64,000 nt of DNA from Mesorhizobium loti R88b (lineage in GTDB: Bacteria > Pseudomonadota > Alphaproteobacteria > Rhizobiales > Rhizobiaceae), in the NCBI RefSeq assembly GCF_013170845.1, contig NZ_CP033367.1:4217001-4281000 (forward strand), written 5' to 3'. Positions 19,206 to 27,308 of this stretch are shown here, one piece after another (within the stretch, counting starts at the first letter, position 1; every line of letters starts with the position of its first letter). The notes beneath the pieces were generated by a model. It was not told the DNA's origin. It saw only the letters and a program-made list of their open reading frames with translations, and ran no database searches. The position numbers were made by a program, and so were the translations under genes.

Positions 19206-19913
19206 ATGACCCTTCGTTTCGGCATCCTCGTCTTCCCCGATGTCCAGCAGCTCGACCTCACCGGCCCTTATGAAGTCCTGGCATCGGCAAAGGGCGCCGA
19301 GGTGGAATTGATCTGGAAGGATCGCAATCCGGTGATGTCGTCGACGCGGCTGTCGCTGAAGCCAACGGCGACTTTCGACGATTGCCGGCCTCTCGATGTG
19401 CTGTGCATTCCGGGTGGAGGCGGCGTCAACGCGCTGCTGGAGGATCAGGCCGTGCTCGATTTCGTGCGGGAGCGCGCGGCTCAGACACGCTATGTCACCT
19501 CGGTATGCAGCGGTGCCCTGGTGCTCGGTGCCGCCGGCCTGCTCAAAGGCAAGCGGGCGACGACGCATTGGTATGCGCATGATTTCCTTGCCGAGTTCGG
19601 CGCCATTCCAGTCGACGAGCGCATTGTCGAGGACGGAAACCTGATAACCGCCGGCGGCGTCACCTCGGGAATCGATTTTGGTCTCGCTTTGGTCGCCAGG
19701 CTTCTCGGTCAGGCCGAGGCCGAAACGGTGCAGCTCTCGCTCGAATATGCCCCGGCTCCTCCGTTCCAATCGGGCACACCCGCACAGGCTTCGCCGTCCG
19801 TGCTGGCGGAAGCAAAGAAGCGGCTCGCGGCTTCGAGGCGGGTTCGCGAGGACATGTTCGCGCGCTGGCGCGCTACTCGCGCAGCCGTCACGCCGGCGCG
19901 AAGCCAAGCTTGA
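19206..19913 (+). CDS. DJ-1/PfpI family protein, isonitrile hydratase-like
   Basis: A 235-aa cytoplasmic protein with the DJ-1/PfpI fold: FGILVFPDVQQLDLTGPYEV at the start, a nucleophile elbow Cys in YVTSVCSGALVLGAAGLL, and ATTHWYAHDF then LITAGGVTSGIDFGL after it. This pattern resembles isonitrile hydratase (InhA), which hydrates isonitriles to N-substituted formamides through the elbow Cys; that activity is inferred. The last 45 residues form a basic helical extension. The ribosome site is GGAGA ahead of 19206. It is divergently paired with the GlxA-type regulator and followed by a perfect 34-bp palindrome. Confidence 0.82.
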   Translation: MTLRFGILVFPDVQQLDLTGPYEVLASAKGAEVELIWKDRNPVMSSTRLSLKPTATFDDCRPLDVLCIPGGGGVNALLEDQAVLDFVRERAAQTRYVTSVCSGALVLGAAGLLKGKRATTHWYAHDFLAEFGAIPVDERIVEDGNLITAGGVTSGIDFGLALVARLLGQAEAETVQLSLEYAPAPPFQSGTPAQASPSVLAEAKKRLAASRRVREDMFARWRATRAAVTPARSQA

Positions 19914-19919
19914 ACTGAC

Positions 19920-19953
19920 GGCCGAACGGCGCGCCATGGCGCGCCGTTCGGCC
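19920..19953. terminator. Perfect 34-bp palindrome, probable terminator
   Basis: Two perfect 17-base arms centred on CCATGG, starting six bases after the DJ-1/PfpI stop codon. In RNA it would give a very stable hairpin. The usual T run is missing (CATCTTCGTTTC follows), so it may be a weak or bidirectional terminator or a mRNA-stabilising hairpin rather than a classical terminator. Confidence 0.6.
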
Positions 19954-20043
19954 CATCTTCGTTTCGGCTGTTGACACGTCTCTCTGTCCATGCAGAATTG
20001 GTTGGGCCATTGCACCACTTTGCATCGCTTTCGGGGAGGATTT

Positions 20044-20778
20044 GTGGACCAGAACAGCCTGCCACCCATTCAGACGACGGCGCGCGACGACGCCGTGCTG
20101 AAGGCGTTGGTGGGCTTTGTTCGCGCCGAGGCCCTACAGCCTGGCGAGCGACTGCCAACCGAGCGTATCCTGGCCGAGCGGCTGAAGGTCAGCCGCAACA
20201 CAGTGCGCGAGGCGCTGACGCGCTGGGAAGGGCTCGGCCTCGTCGAGCGCAGGCAAGGCAGCGGCACCTATCTCAAGGCGGCCGTGTCACCCGACATGCT
20301 GCACATGCCGCTGACCCTGGCGGGCGGCAATGATTTCACCAGCCTGATGCAGACTCTCGAAATCCGCCGTGCGCTGGAAGCGGAGGCGGCCGCCCTTTGC
20401 GCCGAACGCGCCAGCCCGGCCGACATCGCCGAGATCGAGCGCAAGCTCGACATCATGGAGCAGGCGTTTCGCACTCGCGACGGCATGTCCTCGGAAGAGG
20501 ACTGGGAGTTCCACCAGGCGATCTACCGGGTCTCCGGCAATCCGCTGTTCGAACAGATCATCGCCGCCATGCACGAGCTCTTCCACCGCTTCTGGGAGCA
20601 TCCGCTTGGCGTGCGCGATTTCGGTCACGCCAGCTTTCCCTACCACCGCACCATGTACGAACGCATCATCGCTCGCGACCCGCAAGGCGCCCGCGCCGAG
20701 GCGCTCAAGCTGATCGCCACCGTCGAGGACGACCTCAAGCGCGGTGCCGCCAAACTCAAACTTTCGAGCCAGACATGA
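20044..20778 (+). CDS. GntR family (FadR subfamily) transcriptional regulator
   Basis: A 244-aa repressor-type protein. The winged helix-turn-helix is at residues about 15-80 (LQPGERLPTERILAERLKVSRNTVREALTRW and a wing RRQGSGTYL). The C-terminal all-helical FCD ligand domain has the metal-binding type pattern (EIRRALEAEAAALC, then DWEFHQAIYRVSGN, then HRTMYERIIARD). Start: GTG at 20044, fixed by a strong GGGGAGGA ribosome site at 20033-20040. The stop overlaps the ATG of the PLP enzyme gene (ATGA), so they are co-translated and the regulator very likely governs this PLP/ABC cluster. The ligand is unknown. Confidence 0.9.
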   Translation: MDQNSLPPIQTTARDDAVLKALVGFVRAEALQPGERLPTERILAERLKVSRNTVREALTRWEGLGLVERRQGSGTYLKAAVSPDMLHMPLTLAGGNDFTSLMQTLEIRRALEAEAAALCAERASPADIAEIERKLDIMEQAFRTRDGMSSEEDWEFHQAIYRVSGNPLFEQIIAAMHELFHRFWEHPLGVRDFGHASFPYHRTMYERIIARDPQGARAEALKLIATVEDDLKRGAAKLKLSSQT

Positions 20779-21962
20779 ACGAGCATCCCTCAGGTTTCGA
20801 CCACGATTATCTTGCCGAGGCGGCGACGCTTCTGGCGCATGACGAACCGTTTCCCGGCGGTGCCGTGGTGCCGCCGATCTATCAGACCTCGCTGTTCACC
20901 TTCGCCAATTATGCCGAGATGGCCGACACGTTTGCCGGCAAACGAAGGCAGCCGATCTATTCGCGCGGCGACAATCCGACGGTGATGGAGTTCGAAGCGC
21001 GCGTGGCCGCGCTCGAGGGCGCCGAGGCCGCGCGCGGCTTTTCCAGCGGCATGGCGGCAATCAGCGCCACGGTGCTTGCCTTTGTGGGGGCAGGCGAGCG
21101 CATCGTTGCGGTGCGCAACTGCTATGGCGATGCCTATCGGCTGTTCGAACGGCTGTTGCCGCGGCTCAATATCAAGGTCGACTATGTAGACGGTTCCGAC
21201 CCGGATGCTGTTGCCGCGGCACTTCCCGGCGCCAAGCTGCTTTACCTGGAAAGCCCGACCTCGATGATGTTCGAGCTGCAGGACCTGCCGCATCTGACCC
21301 GGCTGGCGAAAGAGCAAGGCATCATCACCACGATCGACAATTCCTGGGCGACGCCGGTGTTCCAGAAGCCGATCTCGCATGGCGTCGACCTAGTGCTGCA
21401 TTCGGCCTCGAAATATCTCGGCGGCCACAGCGACACTGTCGCCGGCGTGGTGGCGGGCTCGGCCGCCCATATCAAGCATATCAACGAGCAGACCTATTCC
21501 TATCTAGGCGGCAAACTGTCGCCGTTCGAGGCCTGGCTGCTGCTACGCGGCCTGCGCACGCTGCCGCTGCGCCTGCCGCACCACATGAAGAGCGGTTTGA
21601 CCATTGCCGAGCGGCTGAAGGCGCATGCCAGTGTCGAGCGGGTCAACCATCCCGTTTATTCGAACCATCCGGGCAAGGCGACGCTGGCCGGCTATGCCGG
21701 TCTGTTCTCCTTCGAGGTGACGGACGATATCGACATACCCGTCTTCGTCGACGCGCTGAACTATTTCCGCATCGGCGTCAGCTGGGGCGGTCATGAGAGC
21801 CTGGTCGTGCCGGCCAAGGCGTCGCTTGAGCAGACGCCGGGACTGAATTCGATGGCGCGCTTCGGCGTCAGCCCCCGAACCATCCGCTTCAATGTCGGAT
21901 TGGAAAGTGTCGAAGATCTCTGGGCCGACGTCGCCCAGGCCTTCGAAAAAGCCAGAAAATAA
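20775..21962 (+). CDS. PLP-dependent trans-sulfuration family enzyme (cystathionine gamma-synthase/lyase type)
   Basis: A 395-aa fold-type I PLP enzyme. The PLP lysine is in LHSASKYLGGHSD; the N-terminal active-site arm has PIYSRGDNPTVMEFEARVAALEG, with Tyr/Arg that bind PLP phosphate of the neighbouring subunit; the cofactor-ring Asp is in TTIDNSWATP. Such enzymes act on the gamma or beta carbon of sulfur amino acids. The reaction here is unknown: its place in a sugar-type ABC importer operon under a GntR regulator suggests catabolism of an imported compound rather than methionine synthesis. It overlaps the regulator by four bases; the binding-protein gene follows after about 30 bp. Confidence 0.87.
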   Translation: MNEHPSGFDHDYLAEAATLLAHDEPFPGGAVVPPIYQTSLFTFANYAEMADTFAGKRRQPIYSRGDNPTVMEFEARVAALEGAEAARGFSSGMAAISATVLAFVGAGERIVAVRNCYGDAYRLFERLLPRLNIKVDYVDGSDPDAVAAALPGAKLLYLESPTSMMFELQDLPHLTRLAKEQGIITTIDNSWATPVFQKPISHGVDLVLHSASKYLGGHSDTVAGVVAGSAAHIKHINEQTYSYLGGKLSPFEAWLLLRGLRTLPLRLPHHMKSGLTIAERLKAHASVERVNHPVYSNHPGKATLAGYAGLFSFEVTDDIDIPVFVDALNYFRIGVSWGGHESLVVPAKASLEQTPGLNSMARFGVSPRTIRFNVGLESVEDLWADVAQAFEKARK

Positions 21963-21991
21963 CAAGCGGGTTCAAAATGGGAGTCTTGAAC

Positions 21992-23269
21992 ATGAAAAAA
22001 CTGACCGTCATGCTTGCCACCGTTGCGGGGCTGGCGATTTCCGCCGGGAGCGCGCTGGCCGATTCGACCCTGAAAATGGTCGAAGTCATCACCAGCCCGC
22101 CGCGCACCGAGTTCCTGAAGAAGCAGATCGCCGATTTCGAAGCCGCCAATCCCGGCGTCAAGGTCGAGCTGATCTCGCTGCCCTGGGGCCAGGCCTTCGA
22201 AAAGTTCCTGACCATGGTGCAGGCCGGCGATACGCCCGACGTTGTCGAGATGCCGGAACGCTGGATGGGCCTCTATGCCAACAACGCCCAGCTTGAGGAT
22301 CTCGGCCCCTACATGGCCAAATGGGATGATGCCAAGACGCTGGGCGACCGCGCCAAGCAGTTTGGCTCGACGGTCAACAACACCCAGTTCATGATCCCCT
22401 ACGGCTATTATGTGAACGCACTGTTCTGGAACAAGAAGCTGTTCAAGCAAGCGGGTCTCGACGGTCCGCCGGCGACGCTCGACGAGTTCATCGCCGACTC
22501 CAAGAAGATCTCGGCCATCCCCGGCAAATACGGCTACTGCCTGCGCGGCGGGCCGGGTGCCTTCAACGGCATGCATATGTTCATGAACATTGCCGCCGGC
22601 AAGGGCGGCTACTTCAACGCGGACGGCACCTCGACCATCAACGACGAGGGCTCGGTCAAGGGCCTGCAGATGCTGGCCGACATGTACAAGAACGGCCTTG
22701 CGCCAAAGGATGCCGTAAGCTGGGGTTTCAATGAAACCGTCACCGGCTTCTATTCCGGCACCTGCGCCATGCTCAACCAGGATCCGGACGCACTGCTCGG
22801 CATCGCCGACAAGATGAGCGCCGACGATTTCGCCGTGGCGCCATTGCCGGTTGGTCCGAGCGGCAAGTCCTATCCGACGCTCGGCTATGCCGGCTGGGCG
22901 ATGTTCGCCAACTCGCAGCACAAGGACGATGCCTGGAAGCTGATGTCGACGCTGCTCTCGCCCAAGGACAATCTGGAATGGGCCAAGGAAGTCGGCGTCG
23001 TCCCGATCCACAATGGCGCCGACCAGGATCCCCATTTCAAGACCGAGCAGTTCAAGGGCTGGTTCACCGAGCTCAGCGACAGCTCGAAATATGAAATGGT
23101 GACGCCGCCGACGCATCTGGAAAACCTCGGCAATTTCGTCGACCAGGTGGCGATCAAGAATTTCCAGGAAGTGCTGCTTGGCCAGAAGACGGCCAAGGAC
23201 GTTGCCGATCAGTGGGCTGCCTTCCTGACCAAGGAACAGCAGGATTGGCTGGCCAAGAACAAGAAGTGA
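21992..23269 (+). CDS. ABC importer solute-binding protein, family 1 (CUT1 sugar type)
   Basis: A 425-aa periplasmic binding protein. The signal peptide is MKKLTVMLATVAGLAISAGSALA. The mature part shows the family 1 pattern: FLKKQIADFEAANPGVKVELISLPWGQ near the N-terminus, GDTPDVVEMPERW, and a late segment GYAGWAMFANSQHKDDAWKLM. The start at 21992 is chosen because GGGAG at 21979 is correctly placed for it; the upstream ATG at 21977 precedes that site. It belongs with the two permeases and the ATPase downstream. A 167-bp palindromic repeat separates it from the first permease and may favour a higher level of this protein. Confidence 0.92.
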   Translation: MKKLTVMLATVAGLAISAGSALADSTLKMVEVITSPPRTEFLKKQIADFEAANPGVKVELISLPWGQAFEKFLTMVQAGDTPDVVEMPERWMGLYANNAQLEDLGPYMAKWDDAKTLGDRAKQFGSTVNNTQFMIPYGYYVNALFWNKKLFKQAGLDGPPATLDEFIADSKKISAIPGKYGYCLRGGPGAFNGMHMFMNIAAGKGGYFNADGTSTINDEGSVKGLQMLADMYKNGLAPKDAVSWGFNETVTGFYSGTCAMLNQDPDALLGIADKMSADDFAVAPLPVGPSGKSYPTLGYAGWAMFANSQHKDDAWKLMSTLLSPKDNLEWAKEVGVVPIHNGADQDPHFKTEQFKGWFTELSDSSKYEMVTPPTHLENLGNFVDQVAIKNFQEVLLGQKTAKDVADQWAAFLTKEQQDWLAKNKK

Positions 23270-23280
23270 GCCAACTTCTT

Positions 23281-23447
23281 CCTTCTCCCCATTGACGGGG
23301 AGAAGGTGGCCCGAAAGGGCCGGATGAGGGGCTGCGCCAGCACCCCAAGGCTCGCGCTGCCCCTCATCCGCCTGCCCGTCCTCCGCAGCAGCTCCGCTGC
23401 CGCTTCGGAGGGTGGACCGGCATTTTCTTCCCGTGAACGGGGAGAAG
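23281..23447. repeat. REP/MITE-like palindromic unit inside the ABC operon
   Basis: Nested inverted repeats: CCTTCTCCCC with GGGGAGAAGG around 23281-23306, GGATGAGGGGC (23322) answered by GCCCCTCATCC (23359), an inner hairpin CCTCCGCAGC/CGGAGG at about 23380-23411, and a closing CGGGGAGAAGG near 23437. This matches a dispersed palindromic unit common in Rhizobiales (from memory). It carries no gene. Its place directly after the binding-protein stop suggests a role in mRNA 3' stability or partial termination. Confidence 0.8.
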
Positions 23448-23484
23448 GACGCTATCCCCGACGCCACGGAGCCGATCCTCAGCA

Positions 23485-24411
23485 ATGACCTACGCCGTGT
23501 CCGAAATACGATCCGCCGGTAAGCCGCGCCGCAAGCGGCTGTCGCATGCCGCCATCGAGCCCTGGCTCTATCTCAGCCCGGCGATTATCCTGCTGGTCGT
23601 GGTGCTGTTGGTACCGCTGGTCATCGGCATCAGCTACTCCTTCCGCAAATTCTCGGCCTTCAAGTCGGAGTATGTCGGGCTAGGGCAGTATCAGGCGATG
23701 TTTTCGGATCAGGTGCTGGGCCAGGCGCTGGTCAACACGCTGTGGTGGACGGTCGCCAGCCTGTTCTTCCAGTTCTTCCTCGGCCTTGGGCTGGCGTTGC
23801 TGCTCGACAAGCCGTTCTGGGGTCGCAAGGCGGTGCAGGCACTGGTGTTCCTGCCCTGGGCGGTGCCATCCTTCCTGTCAGGGCTGACCTGGGCCTGGCT
23901 GTTCAACCCGATCGTCGGCCCGCTGCCGCACTGGCTGTTCGCCGTGGGGCTCAGAGCCGACCCGACCACCAGCATCCTGTCTGATCCGGCCACCGCGATG
24001 TGGGGGCCGATCATCGCCAATGTCTGGTTCGGCATTCCGTTCTTCGCCATTACGCTTCTGGCGGCGCTGAAGTCCATCCCGTCCGAACTGCATGAGGCGG
24101 CCGCGATCGATGGCGCTTCGCCCTGGCAGCGCTTTACCAAGGTGACGCTGCCGTTCCTGGCGCCGACCATCGCCATCACGGTCATGTTGCGCACCATCTG
24201 GATCGCCACCTTCGCCGACCTGATCTTCGTCATGACCGAGGGTGGCCCGGCCGGCTCGACCAACACGGTGCCGGTCTACATCTATGTCAGTGCCTTCAAG
24301 TCGCTGGACAAGGGCTATGCCTCGGCGGTGGCCGTGCTGCTGCTCGTGCTGCTGATCGTCTATGCGATCGCGCTGATCGCCATCCGCCGCTCCCTGGTGA
24401 GGCACGTCTGA
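23485..24411 (+). CDS. ABC importer permease, MalF-like
   Basis: A 308-aa inner-membrane protein with six main hydrophobic helices (the first at about residues 27-50, YLSPAIILLVVVLLVPLVIG). The EAA loop that contacts the ATPase reads ELHEAAAIDGASPWQRFTKVTLP. It would form the channel with the next permease. The stop overlaps the ATG of that gene by one base at 24411, a sign of coupled translation. The substrate is presumably a sugar or sugar-like compound, as for CUT1 systems. Confidence 0.92.
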   Translation: MTYAVSEIRSAGKPRRKRLSHAAIEPWLYLSPAIILLVVVLLVPLVIGISYSFRKFSAFKSEYVGLGQYQAMFSDQVLGQALVNTLWWTVASLFFQFFLGLGLALLLDKPFWGRKAVQALVFLPWAVPSFLSGLTWAWLFNPIVGPLPHWLFAVGLRADPTTSILSDPATAMWGPIIANVWFGIPFFAITLLAALKSIPSELHEAAAIDGASPWQRFTKVTLPFLAPTIAITVMLRTIWIATFADLIFVMTEGGPAGSTNTVPVYIYVSAFKSLDKGYASAVAVLLLVLLIVYAIALIAIRRSLVRHV

Positions 24412-25259
24412 TGATCGCCGGACGCTCAGCCTCGCAACGCTTCTTCGGTGGCATCGGCCTCTACGCGGCAATCGGTGTCTACCTGATCTTCGCCCTGTTC
24501 CCGATCTACTGGACACTGAAGATCTCCGTCACGCCGGAGCGGCTGCTTTATTCCGAAGGCGTCACGCTTTGGCCATCACATATGACGTTGCAGAATTTCG
24601 TCACCGTGCTCGAAGCCACCGATTTCCCACGCTATTTCCTCAACAGCGTCATCGTCTCGGTGTCGACGGCGGCCCTGGTGACGGTCATCGCCACGCTCGC
24701 CGGTTACGCCATGTCGCGCTTCACCTTTCGCGGCAAGGCGACGCTGGCGCTGATGCTGCTTTTGACCCAGACGTTCCCGCTGGTGATGGTCATTCCGCCG
24801 ATCTACCGGGTGATGGGAGAGATCGGCCTGATCAACAGCCTGACCGGGCTGATCATCATCTACACCGCCTTCAACACTGCCTTCGCCACCTTCCTGATGC
24901 AGTCCTTCTTCGATGGCATCCCGAAGGATCTGGAAGAGGCGGCGATGATCGACGGTTGCACCCGGGCGCAGGCGATGCGCAAGGTGATCGTGCCGCTGAC
25001 ACTGCCCGGCATGGGCGCCACGCTCGGCTTCGTCTTCACCGCGGCCTGGAGCGAGCTCCTGTTCGCGCTGATGCTGATTTCCAGCGACGACCAGAAGACT
25101 TTTGCTGTCGGCCTGCTCACCTTCATCGGCAAGTTCGCCGTCGATTGGGGGCAGATGATGGCGGCGTCGATCCTGGCGCTGATCCCGGTCTGTATCTTCT
25201 TCGCTTTCCTGCAACGCTATCTCGTCACCGGCCTGACCGCCGGTGCCGTCAAAGGATAG
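24411..25259 (+). CDS. ABC importer permease, MalG-like
   Basis: A 282-aa inner-membrane protein with about six helices. The N-terminus has YLIFALFPIYWTLKISVTP, typical of MalG-like proteins, and the EAA loop is DLEEAAMIDGCTRAQAMRKVIVPL. It starts with an ATGA overlap with the upstream permease and ends five bases before the ATPase gene, so all are one transcription unit. Confidence 0.92.
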   Translation: MIAGRSASQRFFGGIGLYAAIGVYLIFALFPIYWTLKISVTPERLLYSEGVTLWPSHMTLQNFVTVLEATDFPRYFLNSVIVSVSTAALVTVIATLAGYAMSRFTFRGKATLALMLLLTQTFPLVMVIPPIYRVMGEIGLINSLTGLIIIYTAFNTAFATFLMQSFFDGIPKDLEEAAMIDGCTRAQAMRKVIVPLTLPGMGATLGFVFTAAWSELLFALMLISSDDQKTFAVGLLTFIGKFAVDWGQMMAASILALIPVCIFFAFLQRYLVTGLTAGAVKG

Positions 25260-25263
25260 ATCG

Positions 25264-26331
25264 ATGGCTTCAGTCACACTCGAAAAGGTCCGCAAGGATT
25301 ATGGCGCGGTCCGCGTCCTGCACGCGGTCGACCTTGAAATCGCAGATGGCGAATTCGTCGTCCTGGTCGGCCCGTCCGGCTGCGGGAAATCAACGCTGCT
25401 GCGCATGATCGCCGGGCTGGAAGAAGCTTCCGGCGGCGAGATCCGCATCGGCGAACGGTTGGTCAATGACGTCGCGCCCAAGGATCGTGACATCGCGATG
25501 GTGTTCCAGTCCTATGCGCTCTATCCGCATATGGACGTGTCGAAAAACATGGGCTTCAGCCTGCTTTTGAAGAAAGCGGAGAAGACGACGATCGACGCCA
25601 GGGTGGACGGTGCGGCCAAGCGGCTGGGGCTGGACACCTACCTTCAGCGCCTGCCGCGCCAATTGTCCGGTGGTCAGCGCCAGCGCGTCGCCATGGGCCG
25701 CGCCATCGTGCGCGATCCCAAGGTCTTTCTCTTCGACGAGCCGCTGTCGAACCTCGACGCCAAGCTGCGCGTGCACATGCGCGCCGAGATCAAGGCGTTG
25801 CACCAGCAGTTGAAGACCACCTCGGTCTACGTCACCCACGATCAGATCGAGGCGATGACCATGGCCGACCGGATCGTCGTCATGCATGACGGGCTGATCC
25901 AGCAGGTCGGCGCGCCGCTCGATCTCTATGACCGCCCGGCCAACATGTTCGTGGCCGGCTTCATCGGCTCCCCCGGCATGAATTTCCTGCCAGCGTCGGT
26001 TCGCAAGGGTGCCACTTCTGAAGCCGTGCTGGCTGACGGCCAGGCGCTGAAATTGCCGGATGGCCTGCCGCTTGGGGATGGCGACGCGATCACCATCGGT
26101 CTGCGGCCCGAGCATATAAGGCTGGCCGATGACGGCACGCTGCAGGGCGAGGTGGGGGTGGTGGAGCCGCTCGGCCTCTCGACGCAGTTCTACGTCAAAC
26201 TGGCGAGCCAGCAGCTGTGCGTCTTTGCCATGGGCCGTGCCGGCGTGAAGCCTGGCGATATCGTGCGGCTGTCGGCCGATCCGGCCTCGCTGCATCTGTT
26301 CGAGCCTAAAAGCGGCGATCGCATCGGCTGA
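25264..26331 (+). CDS. ABC importer ATPase, MalK/UgpC type
   Basis: A 355-aa cytoplasmic ATPase that powers the importer. Walker A is GPSGCGKST, the Q-loop is MVFQSYALYP, the signature is LSGGQRQRVAMGRAI, Walker B is VFLFDEPLSNLDAKLR, and the switch His is in VYVTHDQIEAMT. The C-terminal third (about 240-355) is the regulatory TOBE/OB domain of MalK relatives. The start at 25264 (MASVTLEKVRKDYG) lies four bases after the permease stop. It is the last gene of the cluster and converges on rpmG. Confidence 0.93.
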   Translation: MASVTLEKVRKDYGAVRVLHAVDLEIADGEFVVLVGPSGCGKSTLLRMIAGLEEASGGEIRIGERLVNDVAPKDRDIAMVFQSYALYPHMDVSKNMGFSLLLKKAEKTTIDARVDGAAKRLGLDTYLQRLPRQLSGGQRQRVAMGRAIVRDPKVFLFDEPLSNLDAKLRVHMRAEIKALHQQLKTTSVYVTHDQIEAMTMADRIVVMHDGLIQQVGAPLDLYDRPANMFVAGFIGSPGMNFLPASVRKGATSEAVLADGQALKLPDGLPLGDGDAITIGLRPEHIRLADDGTLQGEVGVVEPLGLSTQFYVKLASQQLCVFAMGRAGVKPGDIVRLSADPASLHLFEPKSGDRIG

Positions 26332-26387
26332 CGAAATTCAGCCGGGGCTGACAGAACGCAGCCCGCAGCTTCTGCCTCGCAAACTAA

Positions 26388-26415
26388 AACGCCGCCCAGT
26401 GGGCGGCGTTTCGGC
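26388..26415 (-). terminator. Bidirectional terminator of rpmG / ABC operon
   Basis: Perfect hairpin AACGCCGCCCA with TGGGCGGCGTT (26388-26410). On the minus strand it is followed by a T-rich run (TTAGTTTG); on the plus strand it is followed by TCGG only. It therefore mainly serves rpmG, 20 bp after its stop, and may also stop read-through from the ABC operon. Confidence 0.85.
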
Positions 26416-26435
26416 ATTCCAGAGGGAAACCCAGA

Positions 26436-26603
26436 TTACTTGATCTTGGTTTCCTTGAATTCGACGTGCTTCTTGGCGACCGGGTCGTACTTGCGGAACG
26501 ACAGCTTGTCGGTCTTGGTACGGCTGTTCTTGCTGGTGACGTAGAAGAAACCGGTGTCGGCGGTCGACAGAAGCTTGATCTTGATGTTTGCGGCTTTGGC
26601 CAT
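26436..26603 (-). CDS. rpmG: 50S ribosomal protein L33
   Basis: A 55-aa basic ribosomal protein, [20 protein letters not shown] at the start and [11 protein letters not shown] at the end, matching bacterial L33 throughout. It has no CxxC pairs, so it is the zinc-independent form. It has its own terminator immediately downstream. In other rhizobia rpmG sits next to pleD (from memory); here a block of about 10 kb separates them. Confidence 0.96.
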   Translation of the reverse strand: MAKAANIKIKLLSTADTGFFYVTSKNSRTKTDKLSFRKYDPVAKKHVEFKETKIK

Positions 26604-26757
26604 GATCTCAGTCCGTTATGTTCGTGGGGTTTTGGCCGCTGGAGCACGGGAAAACACCCGGACGCGGGAAACTTGGCGCGACACATAAAGAACGTGCCTG
26701 GAAAGTCAAGCCCAGTGGGCCTGATGCGGACCGCCCAGGCTATGCATTACGCATAAA

Positions 26758-27216
26758 TTAGACGGTTTCCGCCTCAGGCGCCGCAACCTTCTTCCAGTCT
26801 CCGGTCGTGTTCCACCAGCGATTCGGATTGGCGCGGTCGTCCAGCCCCTTGGAGCGGCTGGCGAGGATCGGTTGGATGCGGATCACCGGCTCCTGATAGG
26901 AATGGGCCCGGAAAATCGCCTCGACGACACGGCTGGCAAGTGTCTGGTCGTCAGGCAGTTCGAATGAAACCTCGACCGTGCCCGGTCGGCGGCGCAATTC
27001 GGTTTCGGCGCCGGCCGCGGCCCCGTCAAGCGGCCTGTAGCGTTCGATGCCGTGTGCCGACTGATAGGCGTTGCGGTCATATTTGCCCATGGCCAGCGGG
27101 GCAATCGCAACCACCGCGTCCATGATGCGGTCGACATCGGCAGCCGGGGCCTGGAAGGTCACTAGCAGCAGGAGCGTCATTCGCAGGGATGTCGTTTCAA
27201 AACCGCTGTCGATCAT
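26758..27216 (-). CDS. CutA/NIF3-dimerisation-like small protein
   Basis: A 152-aa protein. The central part shows a pattern I associate with the CutA-like insert of NIF3/YqfO proteins: a strand (TLLLLVTFQAPA), a helix, GKYDRNAYQSAHGIERYRPLDGA, then a strand VEVSFELPD and a helix ending AIFRAHSYQEPVIRI. Function is unknown; such domains form trimers and bind metal or small ligands in related families. The start at 27216 is supported by GAGG eight bases upstream; an in-frame ATG at 27180 would drop the first 12 residues. It stands alone between rpmG and the MFS gene. Confidence 0.65.
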   Translation of the reverse strand: MIDSGFETTSLRMTLLLLVTFQAPAADVDRIMDAVVAIAPLAMGKYDRNAYQSAHGIERYRPLDGAAAGAETELRRRPGTVEVSFELPDDQTLASRVVEAIFRAHSYQEPVIRIQPILASRSKGLDDRANPNRWWNTTGDWKKVAAPEAETV

Positions 27217-27308
27217 GGGAGTGTCCTCAACTTCCGATGTTTTGGGACACTCTTCTAACCCAGCGCTCCTGACACGGTTCTGTCAGCAGCGGGCGTTGCG
27301 TCGAGGAG

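Noticed and set aside
21791..23485. 564-codon open frame antisense to the binding-protein gene
   Set aside because: Reads through the palindromic repeat and the antisense of a clear periplasmic protein.
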